A DNA stretch of 64,000 bases, from NCBI GenBank assembly GCA_958295665.1, contig OY282560.1, positions 98,309,930 through 98,373,929 of the forward strand, in the 5' to 3' direction. Position 1 is the first letter of the stretch; each line of letters opens with the position of its first letter. Both the position numbers and the translations under genes were made by a program. Positions 12,930 to 24,280 of the stretch are shown one piece after another. Source of the stretch: Tipula vernalis (taxonomy: Eukaryota > Arthropoda > Insecta > Diptera > Tipulidae). Below the pieces are notes generated by a model. It was given only the letters and a program-made list of their open reading frames with translations. It had not been told where the DNA came from and searched no databases.

Positions 12930-12962
12930 TGAGAGCGGGTCGTAATAATTTGACTTTATATA
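12930..12962 (-). promoter_or_regulatory. Candidate core promoter: TATA box and initiator
   Basis: On the minus strand TATATAAAG occupies 12,962-12,954. An initiator-like CTCATAGTT places A+1 at about 12,930, 32 nt after the first T of the TATA box. That is normal insect spacing. It lies about 485 bp upstream of the exon 1 ATG in the right orientation. AT-rich sequence makes chance TATA strings common, but the paired spacing and the local rise in GC support it. Confidence 0.45.
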
Positions 12963-14340
12963 GCCGCTAGATTCATGTGTGCGCGCCGCGCGAGGATCTT
13001 AATAAATTTATTTTTTGTCTTAATTTTTTTTTTTTTTTTTGTTGTAATGTAATCGCGGTTTGTTCGCGACTTGATTCGCATCTCTCCCCATAAACTAAAA
13101 TTTTATTTTATTATTTTTTTTTCTTGTTATTATGTATTTTACATTCATTCGCGCACTCATCTCACAAATACTAAGCGCACACACAAGTCTTAATAAATTT
13201 TTTTTAGTTGTTGCTGTTGTTGTTATTGTTGTTGTCTTGAGATCATTTAGCGCGATTTTTTATTTCGATTTTTAATTTATTTGATGTTTAGCTAAAACTT
13301 TGTCAAACAACTTTTTAGTATTTTGTGTAAATTAAAAATAAAAATTTTCCAACTGTTTTGCATTTAATTTTAGTTTTTCGCGAATTAATTTTTTTTATTT
13401 TATTTTAAATATATAGGTTATAATTAAATTTTAATGAATTATTCATGTGCGTTGATTAAAAATAAAATATAATAATAAATAGTTAAATTAATTTTATGTT
13501 TTTTAATTATAATTAAAAACGTGAGAAATTTTTTTTTTTTTTTTTTTGTTTAAAATTTAAAATTATTTCTTAATTCTATATAGAGATTTAATTATTGAAA
13601 CATATACATTGCTAATTATACTTGGTTTGTTATTGACGCGTTTAATATAAAAAGAAAAAAAAAATCCGGATATTTAAAATTGGAAATACCCAAATAATAT
13701 AAATATTAGATATGGACGGGCGATTACAGTTTAACTTAAGGGCACATCCTATTCCATATACAAAACATTGATTGATGCTGACATCTTAAAAAAAAAAATC
13801 AATCAAAATAAAATTTTAAGTAAAAGTATTTTTTAGAGTTATGCTGCAAATTTTAAAATTTTAGACAGAGAATCGACCGAGTATTATATACGCTAAAATA
13901 AGTCAAAGATGTTGTTGTTGACACAAAATACAACAAAATATTTTCGTATTTTAATTCAAATTCAATGGAGTTTAATAAGATCTAACAAATTGTGTAAACT
14001 TTATACACAGACTATTATTATTGAATATAGCGTTAGCTGTATATGTCATTGAAGAATTTAACACTTCTTAAATATATAATCTAGATATTAAATCGCTTAA
14101 TATATATCGAGATAATGCTTTGAAACCTGGTTTTATTAGCTGTAATGGAAAGTTCTGTCGTTTTTGAAAATTAAGAAATTTTATATATTATGATTTAAAG
14201 CAGTTTAATGATGCCTGTGAAGTATATACATACCATATATGTAGTGGTAATATAAATTATATGCCTCAATGTAGATAAAGAAAGCAATTACCTAATAAAT
14301 TATAATACAACTCAGTGACGATTTTTGTTCCATAAAGAAA
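12963..14340. other. Intergenic AT-rich stretch, nothing recognised
   Basis: Upstream of the candidate promoter. It holds poly(T)/poly(A) runs, a short TTG-rich trinucleotide-like patch near 13,206-13,245, and no ORF or element that I can identify. Promoter-proximal control elements of the clip-domain gene would be expected here but cannot be pointed to. Confidence 0.5.
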
Positions 14341-14375
14341 CCAAACCAGATTTTCCTCGAATGTTCAAAGTATGG

Positions 14376-14438
14376 ACTTGATGCAAAAATTATCAAACGG
14401 CCGCTCCTTTGGGTCAAAACGCAATTTTTGCATCAAGT
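14376..14438. repeat. 16-bp inverted repeat
   Basis: ACTTGATGCAAAAATT at 14,376-14,391 is matched by its exact reverse complement at 14,423-14,438, with a 31-bp spacer. It sits at the left edge of the CCGGCC-containing repeat block and may be part of the same unclassified element. Confidence 0.7.
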
Positions 14439-14459
14439 GCATAATACAAACGTTCGAAA

Positions 14460-14830
14460 AAAAATCATTTGACCTTGGGACTTTTGATTTTGGTTAAACA
14501 AATTTCGTCGACGGAAAATTGTACGAGATTTGATAAAGGTATTGCTTGTTATTTATATGGCCCTCCCTAGGGACCGGCCGTTTAACAATTTTTACACGAA
14601 GTGCATACTTTAGACATTGGAGAAAAATCACTTGACCTAGGGCGTTTTGATTTTTGTTGAACAAATATCATCGGCGGAAAATCGTACAACATTTCATAAA
14701 AATATTGTGCCGACCCCAGGGACCGGCCATTTGATAATTTTTGCTGCTTTTGATTGTTATTTATACAGCCGTCTCTAGGGACCGGCCGTTTAACAATTTT
14801 TACACGAAGTGCATATTTTGGACATTGAAG
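14460..14830. repeat. Unclassified dispersed/tandem repeat, two copies about 209 bp apart
   Basis: AGGGACCGGCCGTTTAACAA followed by TTTTTACACGAAGTGCATA occurs near 14,570 and again near 14,779. The flanks also match (TTGTTATTTATA on the left, ACATTG with AGAAAAATCACTT on the right). A weaker relative, AGGGACCGGCCATTTGATAA, lies near 14,719. A further diverged copy begins around 14,340. No coding capacity and no terminal repeats were recognised. Confidence 0.6.
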
Positions 14831-14895
14831 AAAAATCACTTCTTTCTCGTTATTATCATTATATGTATGTCAGATGGCATTAATACTTTTGTCTA

Positions 14896-15632
14896 GTGGG
14901 CTATATATAGCACAGTTGATTTTCAGTAAAACTGAATTTTCTAAGAAATGTTTAGAAATAATCGAGCAGTCAAAATTAAAATTGTCACAGCAATAACAGG
15001 TCCCGAAACCTATTGATAGAGGTATCAACCATCGTAATCGGACCATTTTAGATTTTTGCCGCCCAAAAACTTGTGGGCTATAGCACAGTTAATTATCAAT
15101 AAAATTGAATTTTCTAAGAAATGTTTAGAAATAACCCAGTAATCAAAATGAAAATTGTCACAGCAATAACAGGTCCCGAAACCTATTGATAGAGGTATCA
15201 ACCATCATAATCGGACCATTTTAGATTTTTGCCGCCCAAAAACTTGTGGGCTATAGCACAATTAATTTTCAATAAAATTGAATTTACTAAGAAATGTTTA
15301 GAAATAATCGAGCAATCAAAATGGAAATTGTCACAGCAATAACAGGTCCCGAAACCTATTGATAGAGGTATCAACCATCGTAATCGGACCATTTTAGATG
15401 TTTGCCGCCCAAAAACTTGTGGGCTATATATAGCACAGTTAATTTTCAATAAAATTGAATTTTCTAAGAAATGTTTAGAAATAATCGAGCAATCAAAATG
15501 GAAATTGTCGCAGCAATATCAGGTCCCGAAACCTATTGATAGAGGTATCAACCACATCGTAATCGGACCATTTTAGATTTTTGCCACCCAAAAACTTGTG
15601 GGCTATAGCACAGTTAATTTTCAATAAAATTG
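14896..15632 (-). repeat. Fragment of the 173-bp satellite, minus orientation (about 4.3 monomers)
   Basis: The landmark GTGGGCTATA starts at 14,896, 15,073, 15,246, 15,419 and 15,598, giving spacings of 177, 173, 173 and 179 bp. The longer units carry an extra TATA in the GGGCTATATATAGC stretch, and one also has a 2-bp insertion in CCACATCG. The sequence is the reverse complement of the main array at 43,224-57,229. The right end stops abruptly at 15,632 against a LINE fragment. Minus-strand ORFs in it are by-products of the repeat. Confidence 0.93.
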
Positions 15633-16690
15633 CCTGCTGGGAATTTCCTCCCGGCTAACTGCCGCAAGCTTTGCGCCAGGCTACATTTTCCCTACTTTGG
15701 CTATAGCCTTTTTATAAAGATCCACATATCTAAAGTCCGAGCATGCAGTCATCTTCACAAGCCCTTGATACCATCCCGCATCTGTGCAGGATGGGGATGG
15801 TCCTGGATTTTCTCCAGGACCTTTAAAAAGATGAAGTTGATTGCATGATATACCAACCTCCATTTTTCCGCCGTGATGATCCCATCATCTTGACTTTCGT
15901 CAGTTACGGTTAGAATCAACACATGCTCCCTCAGGACATAGCTGAACAGCTTTGTCTCTGAGTTGGAGCTCGGCTTCTTGTCAGTCAGCAACTTGGCCCG
16001 CTTGCTGTTGACTACTTCCACCTCGTCCTGGGACCGACACATGGTCCCTTTCCGAGCTTCCGCAGCTCACAGTGCTCCTTGCCCAAGCTACCGTTTTCTG
16101 TTCTTCCGTGAGCTACCCCTCGGGTGTCGGAACACACTTCTCGAGAATTCGAAATAATGAGCGGCGGTTTTTGTACCGCCTTTCCGCCGGAGGAATTTCT
16201 TTCCTCCCCCTCCCCTGCGCTGCGCTGGTACCGCTAACTTCCGGGACTAGTGCCCTAGAATCAACTACCTTTGAACCCTTCGAGGCCCCACACACGTCTG
16301 GTTCGAGGCACCTCCCTTCGCTGATACCGGCTTTTGAGGAGGGCCCGTGCCCTTTGTTTTATTTTTGTTTGATCGTTCCATTGGATTCCTACGAGTATCG
16401 GAGAAATAAAGGTCTGCCTGCGCATAGATCCGTATACGCAGGTAAAGCTAATTACAACTGGAGGTCGACAGGTATCTAGAGGGCTCCGTTCACGGCTGGG
16501 CTTTGTTAATTGGACCCCCAGCCTGGCAGATCGTCAGCACGTGTCGCTTTACACCTTACTCTGGCCCATTTGCCATCATTTAGCGTGACCCGCCTTATAC
16601 TTAGGTCACTTATTAACACCCGCTCAATGAGCGTGGACCCGGAGGCGACGTCAATTATAAGGCAACCATATGACTTCTGTGTTTTTGATT
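15633..16690 (-). mobile_element. LINE 5' fragment with broken ORF1 (family C)
   Basis: This is a GC-rich island (sharply unlike its surroundings) read on the minus strand. From 16,042 down to 15,681 it encodes a protein fragment with the order KRAKLLTDKKPSSNSE, TVTDESQDDGIITAEKWRLV, then VLEKIQDHPHPAQMRDGIKG and VDLYKKAIAKVGKM. Two frames are needed, so it is frameshifted. The layout (Ser/Lys-rich N-terminus, then a compact hydrophobic domain) resembles ORF1/gag-like proteins of insect LINEs. Upstream to about 16,690 is probably the 5' UTR and ORF1 start. It is truncated at 15,632 by the satellite. It is not obviously the same family as the LINE at 21.7 kb, and could be the 5' part of the family seen at 60-64 kb. 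Confidence 0.45.
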
Positions 16691-16969
16691 TTTGTTAAAT
16701 AAATTTAGTCACTTCTATCAACGATATAAAAATCCCCTAAACGTATTAATAAGCGATACTTTTTCGACGTTTTCTTTGTTGTTTTATATACAAACTTCTC
16801 TTTCTATTCTGGTAGCAGTGAGTGACGTGTAGATTCACGTTTGCGTTATTTCTTGTATACTCATTCGCATCAGATCAGTTGACTAGTGAACGTTGAAGGT
16901 TGAACTCACAACACGTTAGTGCTAATAAAACATATTTTACGTGCAAAATTCTTATGATTGTTTGCTTTT

Positions 16970-18335
16970 TCCAAAATGAGTGATGTAGTAGAATTTATTT
17001 ATAATACGTAACAACAGTAATATAGAGCGTGAAGGAGCTGCTGAAGAGTGCGAAGAAATCGATCCATTCTGACGAAAACGATGATAATGATACAGATTAT
17101 GTGCCAAACGAAGACGATGCTTCTGATATTGGGGACGAAATGGTCATCGAACCAAATGAAATATTTACCAGTGATGATGACGAAGATGACATGCAGCCCG
17201 AAACTCAACAGCAGAGTACTGCTGAAGTTTGTTTGTGTGGTCAAGATGGCACAAAATGGAATAAAAAGCAAATGCTGCTATTCGTCTGCGTCAACACAAT
17301 ATTATACGTTTCCGAGCTGGACCCAATCAACAAAATTCTATTCCAATTGAAGTATTCAAGAAATTTTTCACATAAAATATTGTGTTCATTATCATACCGA
17401 AACGAACCGGTATGAAAATAATTCAGTTCAAAAATGGAATATGGCTAATCCCGATAAAAAATCAAATGTTTGGAAGGATGTGACCGAATGTCAATTGGAT
17501 GCATTTATTGCAATAGTTTTGGCTGGTGGTGTTCACATAATAATATGCAAAAGTCAGACGTTTTGTGACGTGCAGATGGTCTATCCATATTTAGAGCAAC
17601 AATGTCTCATCAACGATTACGTGCATTAACCCGATTTATTCGGTTTGATGATGAACCTGTCCATATCGTTTCCTAAGTGACAAAGCCGCACCAATTCGTG
17701 ACATATGGAATTATTTGAATAAAAACCTCGCGAAGAACTATAGCCCGCATGCGAATGTAACAATTGATGAACAGTTGTTTCCATACCCTGGCAAAACTAG
17801 ATTCACTCAATATATCCCATCGAAACCAGCGAAATAATGAATGCAAATTTGGTGATCGAGAAGAAGGAGCTGACGTGAAGTGAATCAAGGCGAAAATGTT
17901 ATGTTACGTTCAAAAACAGCGGCAATATAATTATCGCTGACAATTTCTTTACCACATTGGAAGAAGCTAAGCGACTAGCCAAACTTGATCCAATAAATTA
18001 TGTATCGCTTATGAAATTAGAAAGCATCCCTGTCGCCCTATTCTTTCATCTTGTTTTGGATTTCACGATAATTTGGTTTCAATTTGCAGCTACGTGCCAA
18101 AACAGAATAAATGTGTGAACTTACTTTCCACCATGCAATACACAAAATTTTGTCAAGGCCAAGCAATGAAACCCGAAGCAATTTTGTATTTTAATGCAAA
18201 TAAAGCAGGCATCGATTGCATGAATCAAATGGTCACTAGTTTCACATCAAAACGACCAACAAAAAGGAGGTACGAATGTGACTATCCGAACATGTGCCTA
18301 ACGGAGGGTTTAATATATTATAGGCACGTTTAAAT
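16970..18335 (+). pseudogene. piggyBac-like transposase pseudogene
   Basis: An acidic N-terminal region (DENDDNDTDYVPNEDDASDI) is followed, in shifted frames, by several piggyBac family (DDE_Tnp_1_7) landmarks. These are DKAAPIRDIWNYLNKN, then TIDEQLFPYPGKTRF and TQYIPSKPAK near 17,760-17,835. Then come IIIADNFFTTLEEAKRL near 17,935 and a C-terminal KPEAILYFNANKAGIDCMNQ near 18,170-18,230. At least four frame changes or stops break it. A start MSDVVEFIY at 16,976 is plausible but stops after 11 codons. TTAA-flanked terminal inverted repeats were not identified, so element ends are unknown. The copy is dead. A small minus-strand ORF at 18,441-18,626 (rich in Ser, ending SKSDVDSES) is unrecognised. 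Confidence 0.8.
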
Positions 18336-18339
18336 AATA

Positions 18340-21300
18340 TACTTAAAAACATCATCAAACGTCGATTTAATTTTTGTGCAATTTTCTTATTGACATCATG
18401 GTTGATTGCAACATCAAGGCGTTCTTGCAACTTTAACTAACTAGGATTCACTATCAACATCACTTTTTGATGTTGAGTATGAAACTTCAACTGGAGCTGG
18501 GGTTGAAGAAAGCTCTTGTGTAAGATGGATAGTTATATTAACTTTTTCGTTTTTAGTTAGTCGATTAAAGTTGACGCCTGAGTTAAAAATGTTTTGAACT
18601 TGCTTACCTTTGCACAAATATTGCAAAAGATAAGTTCAGCTCATGGTCCTTCTCGCAAATGTTGAAGCATGAATGCCAGGGTACCCTCAGCTGACAGAAG
18701 AGTGGCATCCCTTCGACACAACGCTTGTACAGGCGGTAAGACTAGCAAAATCATAGCAACCATTGATTTTATACTCTGGAACTCCATTTCGGTAAAGCTG
18801 ATAGTTGATTTGACTTTGATCAGAGCTTTTAAGATACAATTTCATATTTTATAAAAGCGCTTCAGCATAAGAAGTAAGCTATTCCTTCAAATTTTGTATC
18901 TAAGATTACAGATAGTGGAATCGTCAAAACAATTATACAATCTTTCTAATTTTGATTATTAATGGAGCCAAATTTATTGGATCGTTGTTTGTGTTATATT
19001 TATTCATTTTGTTTTTCTCGAGTGAAACATCAATCATGCGAATCATACGGATTTAGTTTCTCGTTGCATTGAGGGTTGATTTAGGGTGGAATTAGGATTG
19101 ATCAAAGGTTGGGGCTGATTTGGTGATTGTTTTAGGGATTGTGTTCGTATTGTTTTGGAAGTTAAGTTGAAGATTCATTTGGAGGTTGAATTGGAGATTG
19201 AATTGCAGTTGAATAGGGAATTAAGGAATTCTGTTACAGATTGATTTGTTAGTTGAGCTGGAGGTTAGATTGCATTGACTTGGGATACGTTCACGTATAC
19301 ATATAATTTTCCGTACTGAAGTTCTTCCGTATCCAAGTTTTACATTGGTATCTCTTAAGTACGAGCTAATTTTGATAAATTTAAATTTAAATTGTTTAAA
19401 AGGGCAATTTCATTTACAAATATATTGGCTTTGTAATACCATAACTGAGTAATTACATAGCGTAAGTCGAAAATTATTATGGTACTATGTTGGTCCATTA
19501 ACTATAGTAATTCCCCATTATAATTTAAAATATTGACACTAGGATAAGTATTACATATTCCAAAAACTGCAGCGGGGCAACTAGATTACCATTTAACAAT
19601 ACACAAAGCACAAAAACAAAAAGTTCGACATGCAATAATATTCCGCCAACAACTCAAAACCTTAAATTTAACACAAAGTATACAAATTAAGTTATTATTT
19701 GACCAAAAACAATGGGAATTAATTAAAAACAAATGTTTTATGAATTTTTATGAATAAAAATTAAAACTTATTAATTAAAATAAAAATTGCATCAATTATA
19801 GTATAGGTATCATATACAAGTCATTATATGTAGGTCAAAATGTAACTAAGCAAAACACGAGTGACTAAGTACCTTAAACGGAACCAATAAAAAAAATTGG
19901 TTTTAGTCGATGATGTTACAAACTGATAAACCTTGGCGGTTTAGGAAATTAACATAAAAAACAGGTAAAAGGTGACCATTAATAAAGTCTTAATTACGAT
20001 CTTAAAAAATTACAAGTTCCTGTTTTATACATACCATATATTGAGTAACTCAATTTTAACGTGAGCCGTTTTACATTATACGCACGAGCTAAATATCCCA
20101 ATACTCGTTTTCGACTGTTATTGAATCGATTAGGTTCTAATTTGTTATTATCATAACAAGTTTTTTTTAGTATTTATTTAACATAACATCTGAGCTACTA
20201 GAGAGATGAATTTGTCTGTCTATATACATAATAGTGTTTTATATAAGAAAACCGCACAGCCTGACGTGGTTAAATTAATTATTGATTCAAGAATTCAGTT
20301 ATAGAAGTAAATGAAAAAATTTATTACAAATAACATTAAAATATGAATATGACTAATCAAATTTATATAAATATGTATGAAAATTGAAAATCACTCGTCA
20401 TTTCTATTGTAATGTGATAATATTTCTCCGAAGTTAAGATGTTGAAAGAAATAAAAAATGCTTTCAAGGTTATTCGAGGTTATTTTTTGCCTGCTGATTA
20501 TTTGGTTTTTTCGATTTCTTTCAGTTCCGTAATAATAAATTCATCATATGTGCGTTTGTTTACTACTATTTAAATGTTGTCGATTGTCGACACTATTACA
20601 AATCAACACATCGTACAGTTTTTTTATAAACGTAATCAAAAACATTACTTTAACAATTAACATGTCGGTTGATTATAATTCTAACAATTATTACGTTATA
20701 ATGTATTTTCATTTAAAATTACAAATCATGGCGGTACTAAGTTCGTTTAGCATTTTTAGACAAGTCATTGATTGACTGATTGAGTCGAGAGTTCAACAAA
20801 GCTGTAAGCAAAACCTCCCAGATATGGCCGGGCCATATCTGGGAGGTTTTGCTTATAGCTTTGTTGAACGAGAGGTTTACTTAATGGTATAAATTATGGC
20901 GGATTAAGGATAATCCGGGCAATAGGCAAAGTTTCGTTTCCAGTCGCTTCAAAATAATAGGGAAATCTGGGTCCTAAGCAAAATTTATTTTTCTATCTGT
21001 TTTCCTTCAAGCCCGAATCCTCTGCTTTTCCGCATTGTTCACATCTTAGTCGCTCGCCTCGTTTCGTGAGACTAACTGATTTTAAATGTTATTTTGCTTC
21101 ATGATAAGTTTATTAAGTTAATACCTGTGTAACATGTCTATAAAGTACTTTATCGAGCTTTTTTGAAATGATGCTGACAAAGCTCCATTTTGCACTCTAG
21201 ATACACAAATAACTATTCCTTTACGCACAAAAAAAAAAAAATTAAACAAAAATATCATAAAACGCTGAGGCCCTACTAAAAAACCAGTTGGATGGCCTAA

Positions 21301-21680
21301 TGTAAACAATAATACTATATACTTTTAACAACAATTTGAAATAGGAAAGCTGATAGTAAGGAAGTATTGCAAACGAAAATTGTTTAAACTTAGAAAAAAT
21401 ACTGGTGATTTCTCGAAAACAGAACCAAAAACAGAACGAGCTCTAAAAACGACAGAAAGAGAAGATGACGCCAGGAAAATAAATTAAGATGAATCATCTC
21501 AAATTACGCAGAGATATCTGCTGTATGAATCTGAAGGGGCAATTGTTTACAAACAAAACCTAAATCGAAAGATAAAATATAAAGGACTGAAACCTTTTGA
21601 GGTGATCACAACTTCGGTTTTGAAAATTACTGCAACTTCCAAATCATTCCCTAAAAGAACCTCTTAAGTCAATCTTCTAT
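18340..21680. other. Gene-poor interval, nothing coding recognised
   Basis: AT-rich sequence without a convincing ORF. It contains a patch of loosely repeated GAGGTTGAATTGGAGATTG-like words at about 19,070-19,270 and the palindrome at 20,791-20,869 (own entry). Short ORFs (18,669-18,854; 20,548-20,775; 21,118-21,309) have no family resemblance that I can see. Confidence 0.5.
20791..20869. repeat. Near-perfect palindrome, 39-bp arms, 1-nt loop
   Basis: The left arm 20,791-20,829 starts GTTCAACAAAGCTGTAAGC and ends CAGATATGGCC. The right arm 20,831-20,869 is its reverse complement except for one position (CTTAC versus CTTAT). A single G at 20,830 separates the arms. The flanks do not continue the symmetry. 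Confidence 0.95.
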
Positions 21681-22027
21681 GTTTTAGGCAGCTGGGGTGA
21701 TGGGTACAATTGTGGAAGGGGTGACCTGGTCACAATTCGCAAGTGTACGTACTGCCTCCTCGTGGCAATCACCGGTAACTGAGGCCGTTTGGTACTTTTG
21801 ACCAATTCGCACAGGCTAAAGTACGGCGCTAAAGGAGAAATCCTTGATAAAAAACACTAATCTAAGGTGGAACAGCATATGCCGATGAATGAATGGCTGA
21901 TAGGTTAATCAGTCCATAGTATGCGGACTCTGGATACCAGGCGCCCTCCAGTTTTATTTAGCCTTCCTATGGTAAAGCTGGGTGTCCCACAGGCGACTTT
22001 CTTTTCCCAGCAACTCGTGGGAACAAA

Positions 22028-23307
22028 ATGTTAAAACAAGTGAATAATAACAAGGATGGTGACGCTCCTAAAGCGTCACTCACCAGCGATAGTTCCGCGG
22101 TGGTTTTCGAGGACCTCGGCCCTCGTTCCGCTGTGGGACTCTCGATGAGTGGTCCATTGGATGGAGAGCTCCGTTCGGGGTTTGAGAAATTAGTTCTCAA
22201 CTCCGACATGGACACCTCAGGAGATGAGAACTCGGCCCCCGTAAGTGAGGGTATCACTCCTGTGAAAGCAAGGGAAAGCAAAGACGTCGAGGAGGACCCT
22301 AAGGGTATTGTCAGCATCACTGATAAACCTGTCGCGGCTCCTCGCGTGAAAATGTGTGGGGCCGCGAAGAAGCGGTATAAGAGGCTTCTTGCTGAGGTCA
22401 AACCGCCCGGAAGCGAGACAAGGCTTCTGGCGATGCGGCCACAAAGGGATTCTTGCGCTCCCACAGAGGCCTTACCGTCGAAAAGACCCCGCTCGGATGA
22501 GGGTACTCCTCAGAAGAATTTGTCCCGGTGGTCTCAGGTTCTGCGGTCCGGTCTGGACTTACCTTCAGGCAGGCCGCTGAGTCGGAGATCGTTGGGATCT
22601 TGCCCACTGGTTTTCCAGAGGTTGTCCTCACTGGAGAGCAGCTTAAGGCTGTCCAGGAGGGCATCCTAGATAAGGTGCTAGAGCAAGAGGCCAAGGAGCT
22701 TAAACCTAAGTTCCTTGGCAGTCAGCATAGGCCTGGTTGGCTGGTACTAACCTGTGCTGACTGGGCCATTGTTCAGTGGCTCATGGAGGCCATAGGAACC
22801 ATCAAGCCATCGGAGGATGCACAGCTGATCGTGGCCGAGGCGGAAAACCTGCCTCGAGCCAGGATTGTGTTCGGCACCTTCCCAAATATTGCTGAATTGC
22901 CCACGGAGAAGCTTTTTGGTTTTATCAAAAGCCAAAACGAGGGCATGCAGGCGATCAACTGGAGAGTGATCAGGAGAGAGGCGAGAGGCTCTTCGGCTTT
23001 TTTCACCTTCTCCATGGACCACTTTTCAGTTGAGAAGCTCAAGCGGGTTGGCTTTAAAGTCAACTATAAGTTTGGGACTGTACAATTGCATCCCAAGTGT
23101 GGTCAGGTTGGTGCTAAACCGGCTTCTATCGGTGGGACCCGAGTGGTCAAGCCTGTGGATGCTACGATAGTGGCACCTGTAGCCAAGACCAACGGGGTGG
23201 CCGCCCTCTCCAGGAGACAGGTGAGGAGAAGGCGGGAAAGACAGGGGAAGGCGTCAGGGGTTCCACGCGGGAAGCCCAGCAAAAGCTCTTACCGCGCAAG
23301 CCAATAG
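22028..23307 (+). pseudogene. LINE family A ORF1 (gag-like), frameshifted
   Basis: It starts with ATG at 22,028 (MLKQVNNNKDGDAPKASL). The N-terminal half is Ser/Pro/Lys-rich, with basic stretches (KKRYKRLL, SKRPRSDEG). Near 22,540 the frame changes. The second frame carries the conserved globular region, with RSGLTFRQAAESE, ILPTGFPEVVLTGEQLKAVQ, LGSQHRPGWLVLTCADWA and INWRVIRREA. This arrangement matches what I know as the DUF4780 type of gag-like domain common in insect LINE ORF1 proteins. A basic tail (RRQVRRRRERQGKAS) ends at 23,307. ORF1 proteins bind the element RNA and act as chaperones. The frame break makes this copy non-functional unless it is a sequencing error. Confidence 0.75.
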
Positions 23308-23454
23308 TGAGGCCTTAAGGCTCTCAGGCAGCGGGGGCCAGCAGAACGGCGATGGAAGACACTGGTCGGCCATCGGCCGGACAAAAAAACATGCGTGTGG
23401 TGGCATTGCGGGAAAGGAGGCTGAGCAGAGCCTTCAGAAGAGGCCTTCGGAAAA

Positions 23455-24280
23455 ATGAAGGCACACATCGCCTGCCTGCAGATAAACCTGCATCATGCAA
23501 AGGCGTCTTCGGACGTCGATTGTCGTAGGTTTATCTGCCAAAACATTGGCATGGCTCTAATCCAGGAGCCATGGGTGACAGTTAACCAGATTAGAGGTAT
23601 ACCAAATCAAGTGGGTAAGTTAATTTATCATAACGGAACTGAGAGTCCAAGAGCGGCTATTTTGGCCAGTTCGCAAATTAATTTTATTCCCATTTCGAAG
23701 TTCATCTCAAGGGACTTGGTTGCTGTAATGGTGGAGGTTCTGGGTGAAAGAGGCAAACATAATGGCATCCGCCTACTTTCCTGAAGACTCAGATTTAATT
23801 CCTCCAATTGAAGTTAGGCGGCTCAGAGCTCATTGCAAACGCGATTGGCTGGCCTACCTGATAAGATGCGATGCAAACACGCACCACACGATGTGGTATA
23901 GCACGGACATCAATAACAGGGGTGATTACCTTTTTGAATTTCTGTTCTCAAATAATGTAGACATTGTCAATAGGGGAAGGAAACCTACTTTTATAAATGT
24001 GATTAGGCAAGAGGTCCTAGATTTGACACTTGCTAGTCCGCATTTCAGCGACTTAATCAAAAACTGGCATGTGTCTGAAGAGGCCTCATTATCAGATCAC
24101 TTGCACATCAGATTCGATTTGGCGGCTGAGACCATGCAGCGGCATGAAATCAGAATTCCAAAACTGACCGACTGGGACTCTTATAGAGTCTCACTCGGAT
24201 CAGAAATGCCCTCGGTTGTGGGGAACATAGAGTCTCCAGAGAATTTGGAGATCTGTTCAAACCAGCTGCATAATTCTTGA
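23455..24280 (+). pseudogene. LINE family A ORF2, endonuclease domain
   Basis: It begins MKAHIACLQINLHHAKA, the usual start of an EEP-type LINE endonuclease (Asn in QINL), followed by IGMALIQEPWV with the catalytic Glu. A frameshift at about 23,750 moves to the frame with RCDANTHHTMWYSTD and NNRG, the Asp/Asn metal-site block. It ends with EASLSDHLHIRFDL, carrying the Ser-Asp-His catalytic triad end. An in-frame TGA at 24,278-24,280 follows QLHNS. The related fragment at 36 kb reads through at this place (HNSVQLAYENS), so the stop is a mutation of this copy. The domain would nick target DNA for target-primed reverse transcription. Confidence 0.85.

Noticed and set aside
21967..23063. Minus-strand ORFs of 75-165 codons within the LINE
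   Set aside because: Antisense shadows of the GC-rich LINE ORF1; the plus frames carry the recognisable gag-like domain.
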